This document shows, one piece after another, positions 34,669 to 46,621 of a stretch of DNA of 64,000 nucleotides. Source of the DNA: Clarireedia homoeocarpa. Lineage: Eukaryota; Ascomycota; Leotiomycetes; Helotiales; Rutstroemiaceae. The notes beneath the pieces are model-generated. The model made no database searches. It was not told the origin of the DNA and saw nothing but the letters and a program-made list of their open reading frames with translations. The DNA lies in the NCBI GenBank assembly GCA_001465935.1, contig LNKV01000041.1:62001-126000 (forward strand), in the 5' to 3' direction. The position numbers and the translations under genes were made by a program. Each line of letters opens with the position of its first letter. Within the stretch, counting starts at the first letter, position 1.

Positions 34669-36348
34669 TATGTGTGGGAGTGGGGATAGGATAGGGGTGT
34701 TTTAATTGAGGTTTGTGTTAACCTTTAGGTGTCCTGATTGTGGGGATATGATGGGGGTGGGGATTAATATAGTGGGATGGACGGGATGGGATAGGATGGG
34801 TTGATAGACTGGTGTTTGTGTAGTTGATAATGGAAATTCCGTATGCATGCTTTGATGTTCCAGGCAGCCCCGCTCTAAGCACTTGGGTTGTTTTAGTGCT
34901 TATCTCAATTTCCTCTTCGTATTCCTCTTCGTATTCCTCTTCGCACTGTCTCATTCTATTCAAGTCATCCATAGCTCAATGCGGGGTACTGGTAGGTAAT
35001 CTACCAATAGGAGATAGCTTAGATGTAAGAAAGGAAACAATATGCACCAATTTATAATTCCGGAAGGTGCTGCCATGTTGCGTGGAAGTAAAACACAGAA
35101 GTGGAGATGGAATGGTTTAATGAGCTGAATACTCTAGAGTAGGATAATGCACAAACCTTAACCTCACAGTAACGCCAATCAGCGTAATACAACCTAACTC
35201 GGGCTCGAGTAAGTACTTGTAGAATAATAGACTTATGAGATGAATGCATCACTGCGTAGATATGTTTAGTAGTGGATTATTAGTGCAAGAGAAGAGTAAG
35301 TTTGAGGGTGCACTGCATTGGACTGACGGATCGCTACTTTAGCCCACGGTACATCTCAAACATAGATCTCACTAAGGGAGTAGCGGCTGGCGGACCAGCC
35401 CACATGTACCAGATCTATCGGATTAGACGTGCAACAATTAACGGTAATTGAGATGTAAAGTGGAAGTGGAGGCGGAAGTGGTTTGTTTGATACTGTACGA
35501 GGGGAAGAAGGAAAGGGTTTGGGAGAATGCCCTATAAGGAGACCCGATGATATCCAGCGAAATCGTGTACATTACCGTACAGCAAGAAGGCGCTCGCTAC
35601 CTAGAACTCCAAGTACAAGTAAGTACGCAGAAAAGAGGTTGATTGATAGAAGGAGACATAAGATGAACGAGAGATCGAAAAACCGCATAAACATGTCAAG
35701 TTTTGCGACATGCAACAAAAATACACACACACACACTCTGCGAACCATTGTCTAGCAAACGCTCACCAACATCTATCTGTAAGACTGGCTACTGAAGATG
35801 TCGCAGATGTAATAGGTTCAGACACGCAACAAAAAAAACAGCATTATTCCAGACACACCACGTATCAGTACACTCGCAGAAAAATTATCCGAGACCGCCT
35901 TTTCCCCCTTTCTTGAGTTGCGCTACGTTACGCTACTTAGCGGACCAGACAGGGCTAGATGAAGGAAACGTGGAACATTATTGAAACGGTTCGTGCTAGA
36001 GTTTTAAGAGCCATATTACGACACGACACGACACAACATAAGACAACGCACCGCATGAGGTCCACCTGTCAAAAGTTGAGATGTGCAACAAAAAGACATA
36101 GGGCAGGATGATTGCTTGAAACTATTAGGACGCGGATAAAACGGGATGGAAGTGGACATGTGTAAATGGAAGTACTGTACAGTATTTGGGATATATATTG
36201 TAGAAGAGAAGAATATAGGAGGGAGACAAGTTTGGGTGACGACCAAAGTAAAGAGGAATATATAGACCAAAGGACTACGCATTAACCATTATCCCATACC
36301 GACCAACAAATCCATCACTCATTAGCAGGCGGAACCAATACTGTAGAT
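34669..36348. other. Convergent 1.7-kb spacer
   Basis: No gene seen. It holds a 12-bp tandem repeat (34909-34945), a short CA run near 35722-35734, and 3' UTR sequence of both neighbours. Confidence 0.45.
34909..34945. repeat. 12-bp tandem repeat (ATTCCTCTTCGT)
   Basis: Three near-perfect copies, directly visible. Confidence 0.85.
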
Positions 36349-37633
36349 CTATTTCCCATTAGCAGTGACCAAATTTCCCTCATTCGTAGTAGAAACATAC
36401 GCGCTTTCCCCCGCACCATCCTTTTCCTTCTGCCTATCCTCGTACCACTTATCCACATCCAACACCTGTCTCCCCTTCCAATTCTTCATGATATTCTGAC
36501 CCTCACTCCTCACTCTATTCTGGTACCAACTCGGCATCGCTCGCATGAACGTCGTCACAACGCCGAATCCGGGGTAGATACCCTGTCCGCTCTTCCCGTT
36601 GAGGATTTTCTTCGCGATGCCTTCCGCGACGGTATCGACTTCGAGCGTGGGCATTAGGAACGGTGAGTCGTTTTTGTAGCCTTGGAAGAGTGCGGTTTTG
36701 GTATATCCTTGGTTGATAACGACGGTGCGAACCTTCGGGGCGTTGTATTTTGTTAACAGTTCTGCAGTCAACCCTTCGTGAAACGAGAGAGCGGCAGCTT
36801 TGGATGATGCGTAATCTACCATGTTGGGGACGGTGACATATGCAGCAATGCTGGCGACTGTAACGACCATTCCGTGATTCTTGGCGATCATTGAGGGGAG
36901 GAATTCCTGGGCCATGAAGTAGTGGGAAATAGTGTTGACGTCGAATGTGAAACGGATATCCTTTTCTGTAGATTCAAGGATTGACTTTCCGCGGGCGACA
37001 CCGGCGTTGTTGACGAGGATTGTGGGATCACCGACTTCACCGCGGATTCGGGAAGCGACTGATGCGATGGAGGAGGGGATCGTTATGTCGCATTTGTAGT
37101 AATGAACATTGGGTGCTTTAGTAACTGGTCAGCTCGCTGCGTATTTAGTGGAGAGAAAATGCCATACGAGCTTCGAATGTCATTGGGATGACATCTAGTA
37201 CCACAACTTTGATCCCTCTTTCAGCGAGAAGCTTTACCACTTGTCCACCAATTCCTCCAGCGCCTCCAGTAATCAACACAATTTCCTTATCCCAATCATA
37301 TTTATCGTCGGTCCAGTTGTTCAATACGCCTCTTTCCAAATAGTTCGAAACTAATCGTACAACTCCGAAGTAGAATAGTTTTTGAATTCGGGAGAAGGCT
37401 GTCTCGTGGAGAATGGACAGGTCATTTCCGCGTTTCGTATAACGGGCGAGGAGAAGGAATATGAGAGTGAAAGCGGGATTGAGAGCTGTCTTCTTGATGA
37501 TGCTACCGAGAGGGTCACTTGTGAAGCCTAGAGGGAGGAGTTCATCTTGTTAGTTTTCTTGCATAGTGCAAATATTGATCAAAGTAATAGTAACTACACC
37601 TTCACGCGGCAACCATCCTTTGTGCATAGGCAT
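36349..37633 (-). CDS. Short-chain dehydrogenase/reductase, 17-beta-HSD/retinol-type
   Basis: NAD(P)-dependent oxidoreductase of the classical SDR superfamily, resembling membrane- or lipid-droplet-associated 17beta-HSD11/RDH10-like enzymes. Three exons (37633-37600, 37527-37168, 37115-36349), 386 aa. The N-terminus has a hydrophobic stretch (NPAFTLIFLLLARY) and a second apolar helix before the catalytic domain, suggesting membrane attachment. Cofactor motif VLITGGAGGIGG near residue 95; LVNNAGVARGK; active-site Ser in TVASIAAYV and YASSK near 230. The C-terminal extension (WYQNRVRSEGQNIMKNWKG) is typical of fungal members. Introns are 72 nt (GTGTAG..CTCTAG) and 52 nt (GTATGG..TAAAG). The substrate cannot be predicted. 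Confidence 0.9.
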
Positions 37634-38151
37634 GTTGGTGTGCTTCAGTGTTCAGCGTGTCGTAGTGGAGCTGCTGTTCGATTGATCAATTGTGAAGAAA
37701 ATAACAATTAGGGGAAATAAATTGAGGAAGAGGACTTCCTGAAAGGCCGGAAAGGAATCCCTTATCCATGATATCTAGAGTTAAACCCGGCTTGGCTTGG
37801 AAGAAAGAGTAAAAGCACATGAAAGACCCAATCAAATGCGGGGAATCTGGGGCTCTGGACCGAGGCCAAGGAGCTGTCAACCTATGGATTGCGGGGTTAG
37901 CGCCACATAGCCGATAGATCGGTTAGAGCTGATGGATGCTGATAATAAATACTCGATTGTTATTGGATTAGAAAGAAGGAAGAGCTGTTCATTTTCATCT
38001 TGCGAACATCTTAGAGGTTCGTCCAGTGGAACGAACACATGGCCGGATGCAGTCACTATTATCCGCGCAGCCGTTGGTTTAATATGCCAACTAGTTATTG
38101 AACCAAGATTTTGTTTAAAGATACGCTCGCGGGAAACCCCTTTATAAGATA
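37634..38151. other. Short intergenic region
   Basis: 518 bp between two minus-strand genes. It should contain the SDR promoter and the 3' UTR of the upstream GPI-type gene; nothing else recognised. Confidence 0.4.
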
Positions 38152-38989
38152 TTAAACGGCTAGCATCAACAACAAACTTCCAGCCCAAATGTAATGAGCC
38201 CCAGATCTCCAATCAATGGTACTCCCTGCTCCAATGCCATCCTTAGATGACGCAGTAGTCTGGACCGCGGTTCCAGGAATGCGAGTGAAATTATCCGCGG
38301 TCGATGCCAATGTTGTCCAAGGGATTAGGTCATTGTTGAGGGAGTCGCAAGACGGTCGGTCGCTCTGCTCAGGAATGGAATTTGTCACTTGAATCGGGAG
38401 ATCAAAGATTGTATATTTGTCTGTGCCGTTGAGTCGGAAGTTCTGGCGGATAGAAACCTGGATTTTATCAGTCTTTGCGATAACAGAGTCTTCAAACGAG
38501 TCACACATTGTATGCACCTCTCGCAGTGTTCTTGCTGGAAGTGCCATCGCCCACCAAACAATCAGGCCAAATCCAATTGACATGTTTAACCGTACTGCCT
38601 GGCTCTTGCGCCATAATTTCTCCTAGACTCGCGTTCCCTGCGGTTGCTGTGCCATTCGAAATGGTGAAGTTCTTCCCGGTTATGTAGCTCGATAGAAACA
38701 CGGTAATGTTGTAGATCTTCGAAGGGGAGTTGTTGGGATATGGAGGTAATTGTAGTTGTCCGTCAGAAGATACATCCATAGCAACCTGCAGGTAATCTTC
38801 AATTGTCAGCATTCGTTGACGTTGCACAATGAAGGTAGACTTACCACCACCTAGTGGTGTATTTGGCTGAGGCGCATCAATTATCGCGATTCCCGGGGTG
38901 TATATTTGTCCATTGACAATATCCTGAGAATAGATACCTTGAATATAAAAACAAACGAAAAGAAGGACAATGTATGGTGAGGCCATCAT
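38152..38989 (-). CDS. Secreted GPI-type surface protein, conserved fungal family
   Basis: Predicted extracellular protein of 246 aa in three exons (38989-38845, 38796-38507, 38457-38152). The start may be the second methionine at 38986. A signal peptide (MASPYIVLLFVCFYIQGIYS) is followed by DIVNGQIYTPGIAIIDAPQP, a motif I associate with conserved GPI-anchored fungal proteins of unknown function. Further blocks: LGGDYLQVAMDVSSDGQL, VNWIWPDCLVGDG, VSIRQNFRLNGTDKYTIFDL and LPIQVTNSI. The C-terminus has a Ser/Thr-rich stalk and a hydrophobic end (HYIWAGSLLLMLAV), fitting a GPI signal. Intron 1 is 48 nt and stop-free in frame, so the unspliced message also reads through, inserting 16 residues. 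Function unknown. Confidence 0.82.
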
Positions 38990-39620
38990 GAAAGGAGAGT
39001 TGTTGTGATGCGAAATGGTCAGAAGAACAGAAGTAACATGTTATAAAGAAAGCATTTCAATGTAATATCAGTATGAAGATATACGAAATAACGACAAGGC
39101 AACAAATTTCCGCCCAAGTTGGTACCAATCTTTTTCCCCGAGATATCACTTACAAGGCAATATAATTATGCATAAAAGAGGTCAAATCGTTGGATCCATT
39201 GGCTCGGTCCAGTCTTTCCGAGAGAAATCTCACGACAAGAGACATTGAAGACTTCCATAAATGGGTTCTTTGAAAACCTGGCGTGTATCAAATAAAGTGC
39301 TAAAATTGCAGAAGCGCGCAGAATGGGTGAGCAGGCCGAAGACCCGGCGCAGTCAAACCATGTATCACGTGATCATATGTGGTTAAGCTTAATTCCAGCA
39401 CACACCAATTGCTTCAATTGCTTCAATTCCGTTTCCTTTTACTCGTAGAAACAATCCTGCCGCCGAGCGCCGGTTGTCTCATTCTAACACCAGTATAAGC
39501 ATCACCAAGGCAAGGTTCCTCAGGTACAAGTCGGATAAAGTAATTTCATAACTCCGGTCTCAAGCTGGAGAAGAAATTTCAGTAGCCGCAGCTCACCCTA
39601 CACGCCTGACTACCGGGATT
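38990..39620. promoter_or_regulatory. Divergent promoter region with a CACGTG palindrome
   Basis: 631 bp between divergent starts. ATCACGTGAT near 39364-39373 contains a CACGTG E-box, a common bHLH site in fungi. A direct repeat of CAATTGCTTCAATT lies near 39407-39430. Confidence 0.45.
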
Positions 39621-42409
39621 ATGAATTCATTCCTTCGTCCTCGATGCAAGGTACCAAATGCATCCATCAGCCGCGCACTGATACGTCCAATCACTCGGTA
39701 CTCCAATACCCTTCACGGGTGGCGCAAGTTGTCAAAAAAGTACACAGCTGCCGAAAGCGCGCTGTTTAATGTATCCGAAGAGGTCACAGAGGCTACAGTG
39801 ACCCACAAGCCTGTGGTTGCCCTTGAAAGTACCATTTATACCCATGGTTTTCCATATCCAGATAATGTCTCTCTCGCTCATGATTTGGAAGCCCTTGTGC
39901 GGAATAATGGCGGAATACCAGCAACTATTGGTATATTAAACGGCGTAGCACATATTGGTTTAACCAGTGAGCAGCTCACCGAGATTGCATCAGCTGCTGG
40001 AGATCCAGAGACGAGAAAGGTTTCGAGGAGGGATATACCTTTTCTACTAGGAATGGTGCGTACGACGGATTAGCATTCACATCTCAGTATTACATGTATA
40101 TTAGCCAAGTGCTTATCGTATCTGACATTCCACATAGGGGCTGGCTGGCCGCAAAATGACGGGGGGGACCACGATTGCTGGCACTATGTTTCTGGCAGCT
40201 AAGGCCGGTATCAGCGTATTTGGCACCGGCGGCCTTGGCGGGGTACATCGAGGAGGTCAAGACACGATGGACATATCCGCCGATCTGACAGAACTTGGAC
40301 GAACGCGTGTTGCCGTTATCAGCAGTGGTTGTAAAAGCTTTCTGGATATCCCCCGAACTCTTGAATATCTCGAAACACAGGGAGCCGGTGTCTACACATT
40401 CGCGGATGGTCGTACTGGACCTATAGAATATCCAGCTTTTTATACGCGCGAAAGTGGTATACTCAGTCCTATGGTTGTTCAGAATGAAAAGGAGGCTGCA
40501 GCTATCATTTGTGAGTTAAAATTGTGTCGAAGACGAAGCCCGCCCAGTCGAGCTGATAAGATCAGACGCTCAGGACTTCTTTAGGCACGGTAGTGGGTTT
40601 CATTTTGCGAATCCCATACCAGAAGAATTTTCTATACCAAAATCCGAAATTGACCAGGCAATCAACCAGGCTGTGGAGGAAGCTGCTGAGCAAGGCATTC
40701 ATGGACATGCCAACACCCCGTTCATACTATCAAGGATTAAAGAACTCACCAAGGGGAATAGTGTTGCAGCAAATAGGGCGCTGATTGAGTCAAACATCAA
40801 AGTAGCAACGAAGGTTGCAGTTGAGCTCTCTAGAATGAGATTAGAGCGTGCCGCTCTTGATGATAGTGGTAATAGTGGTAATAGTAGTGACAGGTCAGTC
40901 AGTGACGCTTACAAACCTTGACGCAATTATTAATTTTGAGAATTTACTACTAGGATTTATACTACTTCATCGCACTTCACTACTCCTTCGACTGATAAAG
41001 CAGGAAATGAAAAATCCTCGAAAGATAAAATGACTAAAGTTATTCCTCACAAAAACGGCTTGCCAAAAGTAAGCCACCCTCCGCAGTTTTCCTTACTCCG
41101 CTGTCAGAATCATGCGTAAAATAACGAAATGTCTGACTTATCATCTTGTGTAGCCTAGTATAGTAGTAGTCGGCTCGGTAGCTTTTGATCTTTCATGTGA
41201 CTACACTCCTGGCAAATCTAACAAAGACACTTCCCCGCGCATGCATACATCAAATATAGGTGAAATACGATCATCAATTGGTGGCGTTGGATACAACGTA
41301 GCACTGGCGGCTCGGCTCAGTAGTGGGGAGCCTGTCCGTCTATGCAGTATTGTTGTCATGGATCAGTAAGTTCTACTAAGTTATTACTTTATGAACAGCC
41401 TAACGATGGCAGGACCGGTAACGGCATTCTCAAAACTCTAGCAGCAAGCGATCTCGACACCAATGCCCTATCCATCGTTGATCCAACAACCGAGTACCGC
41501 AGTGCTCAGTATATTGCCATGAATGATTCCAACAAGGATCTCGTTATTGCCATGGCCGATATGTCAATATTCACGTCTTCAGTCAACTCACCGGCTATTC
41601 AGAATATTAAAGCTCCTTTAGGCAACCTAACACCCGCTACCAAGTGGCTCATCTTAGACGCCAATTGGCATCCAGACACCATTCAACGTTTCATAGACAT
41701 TGCACGTAAAGCCTCTCCTTCTACAATGATAGCATTTGAACCCGTTTCAACTGTAAAATCCACCTCTCTCTTCCCAGCAGACAACTTACCGGCTCTCTTC
41801 CCATCTCATATCGTCGATCTAGCCGCCCCAAATCAGGACGAACTGATCGCCATGCACGACTATGCCAGTACCAAGGGCCTGTTTGAACCCAGCGAATATT
41901 TCAGCATTATCGATTCCTTTGGTATTCCTAGCACCGGCGCACGTGACCGCTTTGTGGCTCTGACATCGTCTTCTCTTACCGACGATGGGATTCCTTTCCG
42001 CACTATTCAACTCTTACCATATATCCCTACTATTTTTACCAAACTGGGCAAAGACGGCGTTCTCCTAACAATGATCCTGAAACCAAATGATCCAAGACTC
42101 ACAGATCCGAAACACTCGCCATATATATTGTCCCGAGCGACGAATGCCGGTGAAGTGGTCGGTGGTGTGTATATGCGATTATTCCCCGCAGTGGAAAAGG
42201 TAGAGGAGAAGGATGTAGTTAGTGTGAATGGAGCCGGAGATACGTTTTTGGGTGTCTTGGTGGCCGGGTTGGCGAAAGGCGTGGAGCTGGGCGAGGAGTT
42301 GGTGGAGATCGCACAAAAGGCAGCGGTTATTACGTTGAAGAGTAGAGAGGCGGTAGGAGAGGGAGTGAGAGATTTGAAGGGAGAATTGGATAATTTGGCG
42401 AGGCGATAA
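39621..42409 (+). CDS. Pseudouridine-5'-phosphate glycosidase fused to PfkB-family (pseudouridine) kinase
   Basis: Bifunctional pseudouridine-degrading enzyme. The kinase half should make pseudouridine 5'-phosphate, and the PsuG half splits it to uracil and ribose 5-phosphate. Six exons (39621-40055, 40138-40510, 40566-40893, 40954-41068, 41154-41365, 41413-42409), 819 aa. Residues 1-42 are Arg/Ser-rich with no acids, like a mitochondrial presequence. The PsuG domain (about 60-375) has VALESTIYTHGFPYP, TIGILNGVAHIGLT, KMTGGTTIAGTM, FGTGGLGGVHRG, ISSGCKSFLDIPRTLEY and HFANPIPEEF. A Ser/Asn-rich linker spans exons 3-4. The kinase domain (about 418-810) has IVVVGSVAFDLSCDYTPG, SSIGGVGYNVALAARL and the PfkB signature VNGAGDTFLGVL with the catalytic Asp. 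Every splice choice restores family sequence. This fusion type is known in fungi. Confidence 0.93.
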
Positions 42410-44088
42410 ATTGCACGTGTCCGTTAGAGCAAATTAAGGTTATGATTGAGCTACTAGCGCTTAATGGGTGCTGTGGGTGCCCAATGTCAATCTATTTGTA
42501 GTCAAACCAAGACGGTAATGTTAGGATTGCCAATTCCAGGTATTCATATTCATTATGTGCTTGTATATCGACTGCTCTCAAACCTCTATGCAGGATCTGT
42601 ATCTCGGTAGGACGAGACAATCACTAAATCTATGTTTGGATTGCACCCCCCCAAAGACATTGTTCAGTTAGAGACGTACTGCAATTGTTGTCCCTCCGAC
42701 TCCGTTCCAAAAACTCCATTCATCACAATTTCCTCCCCGTCTCCATCATTTTCTCAATTTCACAATCCGCTTTCCGATCTACACTATCACAATACCATTT
42801 CATGACGAAGCGTCAAGGAAAACAGATATATGATTGAAAGTCTCCTGCGCACACAAACAGCATTTCAAGTCCTTAGCTTGGTGTGCTCCTCCTTATTGTC
42901 ACCTTTCTCTCAACTATCATCCTTCTAATTACGTCTCACTTATATCACCCTTCATTTCTCCCCCATATCTATATTCATTCCCCCTCCTTCATTCCAACTC
43001 CTATCACACTCGTTAGGGACTTCTTTGACCTTGCGTCAATGAATTACCCCTCGATTCGATCAACTCTAAGTTGCCTGGGGACGCTGCTCACACTGATTCT
43101 GCTTATTAGAGTTGCTTTCTGTTTGTGTTGTTAGCATTCGAGAATCGAATATCACTGTTTGAACTAGTACTGTATCGTGCGACGTTTTCATGGTAGTCTC
43201 ATATCATCCTTTGGGATATAAGTAGTAGGTAGCAGACTACTTGACACGGAGGCAGCTCTGCGATATTAACATTGCAGAGCTATCAGATCTTTGGAAGTGA
43301 GGAGAATCATTTATCGCCTTTTTGTGTTCAATTTGTCGCATTCTTCAAACAACCAAATCGAGTACCAGGGCTATTGCTGCTCGTCTTCTGCACATTTCAA
43401 AGCGCTGAGAATAGTCCTCACAGCAGCCGTGCAATCCACGAAGTTGCACAGATTTCCTAACAGCAAGCAATGATCTTTTTTGGTCGACTGGAAAGAAACT
43501 ATATTTCAAATGTTGGAATGCGCACGCAGAAACTCTAGGACAAGGTCAAAATTTTGCCCCAGTCTGGGAAGAATTTGCTAACATCGACAATTACTCCATG
43601 ACTGAAGGTATTGCCGACATTCAAGCTTGTTTCCTGTGAAATCATGAAATGCGGATGTAGTCCAAAGTAGGAATTAAAGCAGTCATGTATGCACTCAGTC
43701 AGAATTCGTCAACCATCAGTTTTGGCTACCGGAACGACAACGATGATGCACGAGTTGGGCTGTGCAATGAATGGGCTGTGTTCACGAACACCACGCCGAT
43801 CCAATCAAGAGGAATGAAGCAGAGTCCTTGCTGACTGCCATAAAAAGTCGAGAGTATAAGTGTAGTGAGAAAACGACCTGTGACCAGATAATTAATTTAG
43901 GGAATGTCGAAGCTGTTGATTTCAGTCGCCGGATTCAATCAGCTTGACATATCGAGGTCAGTGCCTGATGCGATGCGAAGTACCCCAAAATTGTGGCTTG
44001 GCTTAGCGCTTACTGTAGAGCTTAGCAGAGAAGTGAGCTACAGTGATCTATTGCCTCGCTGAAGAACATTGCAAAATAGATCAATGAG
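42410..44088. other. 1.7-kb intergenic region
   Basis: No credible gene. Plus-strand pyrimidine-rich between about 42690 and 43020. Short frames lack support. Confidence 0.4.
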
Positions 44089-46621
44089 ATGGTAAATTTC
44101 ATATCAACTTGCCACTACCCCTTATATTGTGATGAAAATACCTTGTGGCCACCAAGCGACTACAAAAGGATGAGGCCGCCATACTTTTATCGTTCGGGGT
44201 CAACACCTGGGTTTCACACAAATGGCTCTCTATCATCTGATAGCACTGTACAATGTGTCAAATGTACGAACATCGTGCAAAATCTGACGGAGATGAAAAA
44301 CCTCTACGTCGATGGCCACGGGAAAGAGACGCATATCCGAGGTGACATGGCTCCCAAAATATCGTTCTCAAACGAAAGCAGAAGACTTTACGATTCCAAT
44401 TCTCTATGCATCAGATGTCAGCATTGTATACATCTTGGTACTTACGACCAAATTGGTGGCAATCTAATAAAAGCTCATGAAGCTGCCGCAAACAAGGACG
44501 CCGTGCCGAGAGAAGGCTGTTGTTATGTGTGTCTTCTGATGTTCCAGCTGAAGTGCAGAAATGGGTTTCTTGAATCAGCGAGGCTTATTTGGGCGCGGTA
44601 CGCACCAAGTCTTGTATCATTTGAGAGCAGAACTCTGCCGCAACAGCAGTTTTTCTCGGATGTGTTGGAAAAACCCGTGGCAATAAATCAGTATCTTCCA
44701 CAAGGGTAAGTTTACACATATCTGGGTTCCCTTAAATCCCGCGGTTGACATGGAAGCTCTCAGAGCCGTGGCGAAGAAACAGATCTGCATTATCCCGCGG
44801 AAAATACATGCGCCTACGGTTAAGTCGTGGCTTCTATCCTGTGAGGCAAATCATAAATGTGAACAACGACACTTGCGCAATTCGCCAATCTCAAATGTTC
44901 ACGAGCGCATATTCATCGATGTCAAGAATCAGAATCTGGTGAATCGTCCGCCCAATTCTCGATACGTTGCGCTGAGCTATGTGTGGGGCGGCGTATTCCA
45001 ACTACAGCTTACGAAATCAAACAAGCATACGATGTTCCAAACAGGAGCGCTAAATAGTTTATTGGGTAACATACCTCAGGTGATTCAGGACGCAATACTC
45101 TTCGTTAGCTCGATTGAGGAAGAACTACTGTGGGTTGACTCTATTTGTATTGTACAAGATGATGAGCTGGTCAAGCATCGTCTCATATCGGAAATGGCCT
45201 CGATATACAGCGGTGCTCTGGTAACTATTGTTGCCGCCAGCAGCAAGAACGCCGGAGATCATCTACCTGGAGTCCGCGAAAGTAGTCGAGTACTGCACGA
45301 TATGACGGAAGTTCCAGGCACAGGACTCTCTATCATGACCAGAAGATCACTAGACTTCATTATGGATCAGTCGACATATAATATGCGTGGGTGGACCTTT
45401 CAGGAACGGTTATTGTCGCGACGCCGTATCTATTTTACAGAGACGCAGATGTTCTTCGAGTGTCAGCAGTGTTTATATTCTGAGGACAGGCTTCCAGCCA
45501 ATCTATTAGATTCCGAATTTTCAGGATCAATTGCCAGAACCAACTGGAGTTGCTCAATATTTGATGGTTCCCTAGACCGAGACGTAGAGAACCAACAAAT
45601 TCGATACAATGAACTTGTGGGGGAATACAGTCGCAAGAAATTCACTTTCGCAGACGACATACTTAATGCATTTGCAGGTATCGGAGCAGCCATAGAAGAT
45701 CGTTATGGCTGCTCGATGATCTATGGCTTACCTGAGTCTCGTCTAGATTATGCTATGCTCTGGGAGCCAGACGGGCAAGAAGGTATGCCAACTCTGCAAC
45801 GGCAAGCCTATTTCGATGAGGATTCTGCCGCGCTTCGATATTATGCCAACAATACCGCCCATAACAGCGCCCATAACAGCGCCCGTGAGCAAGAAATGCG
45901 CAATCCGAATTTCCCCTCCTGGTCTTGGGCGTCTTGGAAGGGGCCTGTTCGTTATAACGATTTCACTGCATCGGAGCTGCAAGTACTACATTCACCTTTT
46001 AAGATAGGTATGCGCATCTATAGATTGTCTATGCTGTATAGTACATCACAAGCCATATAAATTTTAGAAAGTCATTTAACTAATCCTAAACTCTACACCA
46101 AAACAATAGTTCATCATTCATCTCTCAGCACATCCACATACCAATCCCCCCTCAACAACGCCAATTCCAGCGCCATCATGTGCCCGCCATCCATACTTCA
46201 CTTCAACACTCACTGTCTACTGGGATCTTTCTTCTCGTTGAAAATGCAAAGATTCCGCGACCAATACACCTGCCTAATCACCAACACGCGCGGTCTCAAC
46301 ATCGGCATCATACCTGGCGCCGGAAGCTCTTTAGTCTCTGAACACGAGCACCCTTACAATGAAAATATCAGCCTGATACTGCTCTCGGCTTCAAAACTCA
46401 CACCCCACCGTTTTCAATCGCAGCACGATCTAGGCTACCCAGCCGTATTCGACGGCTCGTATCGACTGGCCGGAGCGACCGATAAATTGAGTGTTCTAAC
46501 GGTGCTACTGGTGCGATGGTACGAGGTCGATAGATGTTCAAGACGCCTCGCGCTGGCGTATGTACATGCTGAAGCATGGAAGGAGGCGCAGCCGAAGATG
46601 AAGGAGATATGGCTTGCATAG
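44089..46621 (+). CDS. HET-domain protein with cysteine-rich N-terminus
   Basis: Heterokaryon-incompatibility-type protein, 790 aa in three exons (44089-44705, 44764-46007, 46110-46621). Residues 1-200 hold several Cys pairs (CVKC, CIRCQHC, CCYVC and a later Cys) that could bind zinc. The HET domain runs from YVALSYVWGG (about 272) through VDSICIVQDD (about 330), YSGALVTIVAASS and MRGWTFQERLLS (about 414). The C-terminal part carries the usual PSWSWASWKG motif and a final FVHAEAW-like segment (YVHAEAWKEAQPKMKEIWL). Introns are 58 nt (GTAAGT..CTCAG) and 102 nt (GTATGC..ACAATAG); the second rejoins a third exon that would otherwise look like a separate small gene. Start 44089 is the first ATG of the frame. 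A role in non-self recognition is a family inference. Confidence 0.85.

Noticed and set aside
46178..46621. Separate 147-aa gene beginning MCPPSILHF
   Set aside because: It is the third exon of the HET gene: the frame joins via a 102-nt intron and the ending matches HET proteins.
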